Source: Rhodoblastus acidophilus
GTDB lineage: Bacteria; Pseudomonadota; Alphaproteobacteria; Rhizobiales; Beijerinckiaceae
Assembly (NCBI RefSeq): GCF_025961575.1
Contig: NZ_JAOQNX010000026.1
Coordinates: forward strand, 16,120 to 80,119
Length of the DNA stretch: 64,000 nucleotides
Direction: 5' to 3'
The position numbers and the translations under genes were made by a program. The notes under the pieces are model-generated. The model was not told the origin of the DNA. It did no database searches and saw only the letters and a program-made list of their open reading frames with translations. Shown here piece by piece: positions 60,864-64,000 of this stretch. Position 1 is the stretch's first letter. Each line of letters starts with the position of its first letter.

Positions 60864-60880
60864 TATATTCGATTATATTA
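60864..60880 (-). promoter_or_regulatory. AT-rich operator-like motif upstream of DUF2892 gene
   Basis: TATATTCGATTATATTA is an imperfect palindrome around TCGA and the only AT-rich patch in this area. ArsR/BigR-type repressors bind such sites ahead of DUF2892 genes. Weak evidence. Confidence 0.35.
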
Positions 60881-60975
60881 ATGTTTTAAGGCCAATTCAA
60901 GCGGGCTGCGGCGTTCGGCGTCATTTACTCCGGGCGCCCATCCGTTAATCTGCTGGGAAAAGAAGGCGGTGTCGG

Positions 60976-61449
60976 TTGACCCTCGATCTTCATGCGCGCC
61001 CCAACGTGCTGCCGTGGCCTCCGGTCATTTTCGGCATCGCGTGGATTGTCGGCTTCGTCCTGGAGCAATTCGCGCCGAGCGGCGACGCGCTGCCGCACTG
61101 GGCGCTGACGATCGGCCGCGTGATCGCGGCGGCCGGCATTCTGCTCGACCTCTGGGCGATGGGCGCCATGACCTCGGCCGGCACCAACATCATGCCCAAT
61201 CATGGCGCGTCGCATCTGGTGACCTCCGGCCCGTTCGCCTTCACCCGCAACCCCATCTATCTCGGCAACACGCTTTTCACGCTCGGCATCGGGCTGGGAC
61301 TGGGCGCCCTGTGGTTCGTGCCGCTCGGCTTCGCCGCCGCCTGGTCCGTCGAGCGCCTCGCCATCCGCCGCGAAGAGGCGCATCTGTCGGCGCGCTTCGG
61401 CGCGGAATGGAGTTCCTACGCGGCGAAAACGCCGCGCTGGTTGTGGTGA
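60976..61449 (+). CDS. Phospholipid/isoprenylcysteine methyltransferase-like membrane protein (157 aa)
   Basis: Four helices and a C-terminal block typical of the PEMT/ICMT-like family: SHLVTSGPFAFTRNPIYLGN (G.Y...RHP.Y.G pattern with HP replaced by NP) and RREEAHLSARFGAEWSSYAA (E...L...FG..Y). The start is TTG 60976 with AAGGCGG upstream. Catalyses SAM-dependent methylation of a lipid or a small molecule in the membrane; substrate unknown. Confidence 0.82.
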   Translation: MTLDLHARPNVLPWPPVIFGIAWIVGFVLEQFAPSGDALPHWALTIGRVIAAAGILLDLWAMGAMTSAGTNIMPNHGASHLVTSGPFAFTRNPIYLGNTLFTLGIGLGLGALWFVPLGFAAAWSVERLAIRREEAHLSARFGAEWSSYAAKTPRWLW

Positions 61450-61601
61450 GCGCCGCGCGCTTGCGGCCTTTGATCGCACGCGGCGAAACGCATGTTGACG
61501 CTCGAACTTGACCGTCCCATGTTTCCAACGATTTTTTTCGCTTTCGACGCGGCCCCGTTTCCGTCCGGCGGGCGCGAAAAAGGTTTTGTTTGGAGTCCGT
61601 C

Positions 61602-62150
61602 ATGCGGTGCGGCCATTCTGGCGGTCAGGGCTGGTGGGGATGCAAGGCGGCGAGCGTGAACGCCGAATGTGCGCCAAAGATCGGCGCCCCGGAGACGCCG
61701 CTTTCCGCCGAGGCGCTCCAGGCCGTGCTCCGCGCGCTCGACGACGAATACCGCGCCCAGGCCTTTTATCGCGCCGTGCTGAGCAAGTTTCCCTACGCCC
61801 TGCCCTTCGCGCCCATCGCCGAATCCGAGGCGCGCCACGCCGCCGTCTTGACCAGCCTCCTCGACGCCTATGGCGCGAAGACGCCGCCAAACCCGCACCT
61901 CGACAGCCCCGAGATTTTGCGCAGCGCCCCGGACACGCTGGCCGAGGCCTGCGAGGCGGCGATCGAGGATGAAATCCGCAACGAACGCCTCTATACCGAA
62001 GACCTGCTCCCGCGGGTCGCGGCCTATCCGGTGATCGCGCAGATTTTCGAGGCGCTGATGCGCGCGTCGCGCGAATGTCATCTGCCGGCGTTCCGCTGCT
62101 TCGCCGAGGCCTATCGCATGAACCGACCGCTCACACAGGCGTCCGAATGA
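61602..62150 (+). CDS. Ferritin-like (DUF2202-type) protein (182 aa)
   Basis: Start ATG 61602 is 6 bases after GGAG. Two helix pairs with ferritin-like carboxylate/His sets: DDEYRAQAFYRAVL, ESEARHAAVL, EDEIRNERLY and SRECHLPAF. This fits the DUF2202 diiron family, not classical ferritin. An N-terminal segment with Cys (residues 3, 14, 23) is odd. Its stop overlaps the next gene (ATGA). Confidence 0.75.
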   Translation: MRCGHSGGQGWWGCKAASVNAECAPKIGAPETPLSAEALQAVLRALDDEYRAQAFYRAVLSKFPYALPFAPIAESEARHAAVLTSLLDAYGAKTPPNPHLDSPEILRSAPDTLAEACEAAIEDEIRNERLYTEDLLPRVAAYPVIAQIFEALMRASRECHLPAFRCFAEAYRMNRPLTQASE

Positions 62151-62737
62151 TCCACCGCCGTCATCTCCTTCTGCTTGCGGCCGCGCTCGCCGCCGCCCCC
62201 GCCTGCGCGCAAATCGATGTGCGCGCCATCCTCGACGATCCCGATGCGCCCGTCGGCGGCGATCCCAAGGGCGACGTTCCCGTCGTCATCTTCTTCGACT
62301 ATCTCTGCCCCTCCTGCCGCAAGGCCATGCCCGAGCTCGCGCGGCTGGCGCGCGACGACGGCCATATCAAACTGATCTACAAGGACTGGCCGATCCTTTC
62401 GAAAACCTCCGTGGTCAGCGCCAAGCTCGCTCTGGCCGCGCGCCACCAGGGCAAGTTCGAGGTCGCGCATCGGACGTTGATGTCCCTGTCTGGCCCGCGC
62501 ACGGAAGCCGACATGACCGCGGCGCTCGGCGCCGCCGGGATCGACCTCGCCCGCCTGCAAGCCGACCTCGACGCCCATGACGCCGAGATCACCGCGCTGC
62601 TGAAACGCAATAACGAACAGGCGGAGGCGCTCGGTCTGCCGGGCACGCCGGTGTTTCTGATCGGCCCCTACAAGATCGCGCAACCCCTCGATTACGACGG
62701 TTTCAAGCGCGTGGTCGCGCAGGTGCGCGGAAGATAA
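62147..62737 (+). CDS. DsbA-like periplasmic thioredoxin-fold protein (196 aa)
   Basis: ATG 62147 overlaps the ferritin-like stop. Signal peptide to about residue 21 (ACA-Q). Active site FFDYLCPSCRKAM with Cys54/Cys57, and cis-Pro loop GLPGTPVFLIG. This is the Com1/DsbA_2-type fold that oxidises or reduces periplasmic thiols. Genetic link to copper and heme proteins suggests it serves their thiols. Confidence 0.88.
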   Translation: MIHRRHLLLLAAALAAAPACAQIDVRAILDDPDAPVGGDPKGDVPVVIFFDYLCPSCRKAMPELARLARDDGHIKLIYKDWPILSKTSVVSAKLALAARHQGKFEVAHRTLMSLSGPRTEADMTAALGAAGIDLARLQADLDAHDAEITALLKRNNEQAEALGLPGTPVFLIGPYKIAQPLDYDGFKRVVAQVRGR

Positions 62738-62764
62738 GCAAATACATTCACACATTCATATTTT

Positions 62765-62777
62765 CATGATAGTCATG
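62765..62777. promoter_or_regulatory. Inverted repeat upstream of the DUF3365 heme protein gene
   Basis: CATGA (62765-62769), TAG, TCATG (62773-62777), in an AT-rich stretch of about 45 bases following the DsbA-like gene. Could be an operator. Confidence 0.35.
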
Positions 62778-62833
62778 GACGCGAACCGACGCCCGCGCAT
62801 TCCGGAGCGTCGCCGCAAGGAATGGAGACGCTG

Positions 62834-63403
62834 ATGCGTGTTTGGATCGCCGCCACAACTCTGGCCGTCGTCGCGCCCGCCTGGGCCGACGCCCCCACCC
62901 CCGAACTGAAGGCCAAGGCGGTCGAACTCGTCCAGGCCTATGGCGGCAAACTCAAGGGGGCGCTGAGCTCGGCCATCGAAGCCGGCGGCGCGGAAGGCGC
63001 GCTGGAGGTGTGCAACAAACAGGCGCCGGTGATCGCCGCCGAAATGTCCCGGGACAGCGGCTGGTCGGTGGCGCGCACCAGTCTGAAGCCGCGCAACGCC
63101 GCCTCCGCGCCCGACGCCTATGAGCGCAAGGTGATGGAGGCGTTCCTCGCCCGCATCGCCAAGGGAGAAAAGGCCGCAGACCTCGCCAGCGCCGAAGTGG
63201 TGGATGAAAATGGACAAAAAGTGTTCCGCTTGGTGAAGGCCATTCCGACGGGCGAGCTTTGCCTCACCTGCCATGGCGAAAATGTCGCGCCGGACCTGCA
63301 ACAGAAAATCAAGGCGCTTTATCCGCAGGACCAGGCGCTCGGGTTCAAGGAGGGGGATATGCGCGGCGTCTTCACGTTGAAAAAGACCCTGGCGGCGAAG
63401 TGA
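62834..63403 (+). CDS. DUF3365 (Tll0287-like) c-type heme protein (189 aa)
   Basis: ATG 62834 follows GGAG by 7 bases. Signal peptide (to about residue 22, AWA-D). Cys85-type and Tll0287-like helices, then a c-type heme site CLTCHG (Cys143, Cys146, His147) and KEGDMRGVFTL, which is the end of the DUF3365 fold. The domain is a sensor or electron carrier in the periplasm. Its stop overlaps the PCuAC gene (TGATG). Confidence 0.85.
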   Translation: MRVWIAATTLAVVAPAWADAPTPELKAKAVELVQAYGGKLKGALSSAIEAGGAEGALEVCNKQAPVIAAEMSRDSGWSVARTSLKPRNAASAPDAYERKVMEAFLARIAKGEKAADLASAEVVDENGQKVFRLVKAIPTGELCLTCHGENVAPDLQQKIKALYPQDQALGFKEGDMRGVFTLKKTLAAK

Positions 63404-63822
63404 TGCGCGCGCTTGCTGTTGCGGCGCTGCTGCTTTTTGCGGGCGCCGCGCGGGCCGAAATCCTGCTCGAGCATCCCTGGGCGCAGCCCACCCCGCCCAA
63501 GGCGGTGGTCGGCCGCGCCTATGTGAAAATCTTCAATCATTCCGCCGAAATGGATCATCTGGTCGGGGTGAAGACGGACGCCGCGCTGAGCACGGAGATC
63601 GCGGGCATCCGCATCCTTCAGGATGTTCCGAACCTGCGCCGGCTCTACAACATCGACATTCCCGCGGAGCGCAGTTTCAGTTTCGCCCCCGGCGGCTATC
63701 ACATCCTGATGCGCAACCTGAAAAAACCGCTGGTCGCCGGAGACAAGATCACCGGCGAGCTGATTTTTGAGAACGCCGGTTCGGTGCCGGTGGTGTTCAC
63801 GGTCGAGGCCGAGCCGCACTGA
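63403..63822 (+). CDS. PCuAC-family copper chaperone-like protein (139 aa)
   Basis: Signal peptide (1-18, ARA-E). EHPWAQPTPP, the barrel and GGYHILMRNLKKPL (His100, Met103) match PCuAC (DUF461), which brings Cu(I) to cytochrome oxidase. The usual second ligand pair (H-x10-M in a VELHEM-like region) reads STEIAGIRIL here, without His or Met, so the copper site is probably altered. Met50 and His52 (AEMDHLV) may substitute. Confidence 0.85.
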   Translation: MRALAVAALLLFAGAARAEILLEHPWAQPTPPKAVVGRAYVKIFNHSAEMDHLVGVKTDAALSTEIAGIRILQDVPNLRRLYNIDIPAERSFSFAPGGYHILMRNLKKPLVAGDKITGELIFENAGSVPVVFTVEAEPH

Positions 63823-64000
63823 AGGGGACTGGATCGCATTGCGCGCCCGGTGTCTCCGGTTTCGCCCAGCCAGGGGGCGCAATGCGTTCCTGTCCTGTCT
63901 GGACGGCCCCTAGATCAAGGGTTTTCTTGGCGTGGTATGAACATTTCGGGTGCGGTCATGTCTCCGGCCTGTGGATGCGACTTTTGTTTCGTCGCTGGCC
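63823..64000. other. Non-coding end of window with inverted repeat
   Basis: CGCATTGCGC (63835-63844) and GCGCAATGCG (63877-63886) form a 10-bp stem with a 32-base loop, a possible weak terminator of the PCuAC gene. An ATG at 63937 opens a frame to the edge but has no good ribosome site. Confidence 0.45.

Noticed and set aside
63937..64000. Possible start of a gene at the right edge (ATG 63937, open to the end)
   Set aside because: Only about 21 codons visible, no ribosome site and no motif that I can judge.

Overview
The window looks like a GC-rich alphaproteobacterial chromosome of the Rhizobiales type. The main evidence is the block tig-clpP-clpX-lon-hupB-tRNA-Val followed by a complete nuoA-N operon running into birA and rnj, plus ddl-ftsQ-ftsA-ftsZ with CtrA-like boxes before ftsZ, heme A synthase, HspQ and an IalB-family protein. 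A Chloroflexus-type malyl-CoA lyase, a PCuAC-like copper chaperone and the general gene content would fit a methylotroph/methanotroph of the Beijerinckiaceae-Methylocystis kind, but that placement is inference.

Layout. 1-4.4 kb: the right end of a prophage or its remains: the C-terminus of a tail tape-measure protein, small phage-type genes, a lipoprotein, a ParB-like remnant and a ribbon-helix-helix regulator with its own promoter and operator-like repeats. It ends at the 3' side of tRNA-Lys. 4.5-14.5 kb: mixed housekeeping genes: a CelD-type acetyltransferase, polysaccharide deacetylase, cation P-type ATPase, Spy-like protein, heme A synthase, SASA-type esterase, K+ channel, thioesterase and methylmalonyl-CoA epimerase. 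14.7-32.4 kb, minus strand: rnj, birA and all fourteen nuo genes of respiratory complex I, with two extra, translationally coupled genes: a DUF2059-like secreted protein between nuoC and nuoD, and a two-TM protein between nuoD and nuoE. 32.7-41.4 kb: tRNA-Asp, a ClpP-fold periplasmic protein, tRNA-Val, hupB, lon (behind a near-perfect RpoH promoter), clpX, clpP, tig and tRNA-Leu.

41.5-55 kb: NAD(P)HX repair enzyme, malyl-CoA lyase, hspQ, ialB-like gene, an operon of peptide-binding protein, patatin and a membrane protein, FMN reductase, acyltransferase, hydrolase, FkbM methyltransferase, and a large outer-membrane protein that appears to fuse an Omp25-like barrel to an omptin-like protease with its catalytic residues retained. 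55.3-60.6 kb: ddl-ftsQ-ftsA-ftsZ, with in-frame tandem repeats in the cytoplasmic tail of FtsQ. 60.6-64 kb: small membrane proteins and a cluster of ferritin-like protein, DsbA-like thioredoxin-fold protein, c-type heme (DUF3365) protein and PCuAC-like chaperone, which may form a periplasmic redox/metal-handling unit.

The strongest leads are the omptin fusion, the two extra genes inside the nuo operon, the Chloroflexus-type MCL, the FtsQ repeats and the redox/copper cassette. No CRISPR array, complete insertion sequence or rRNA gene was seen. All family assignments come from reading motifs and from memory of families; no database search was run.
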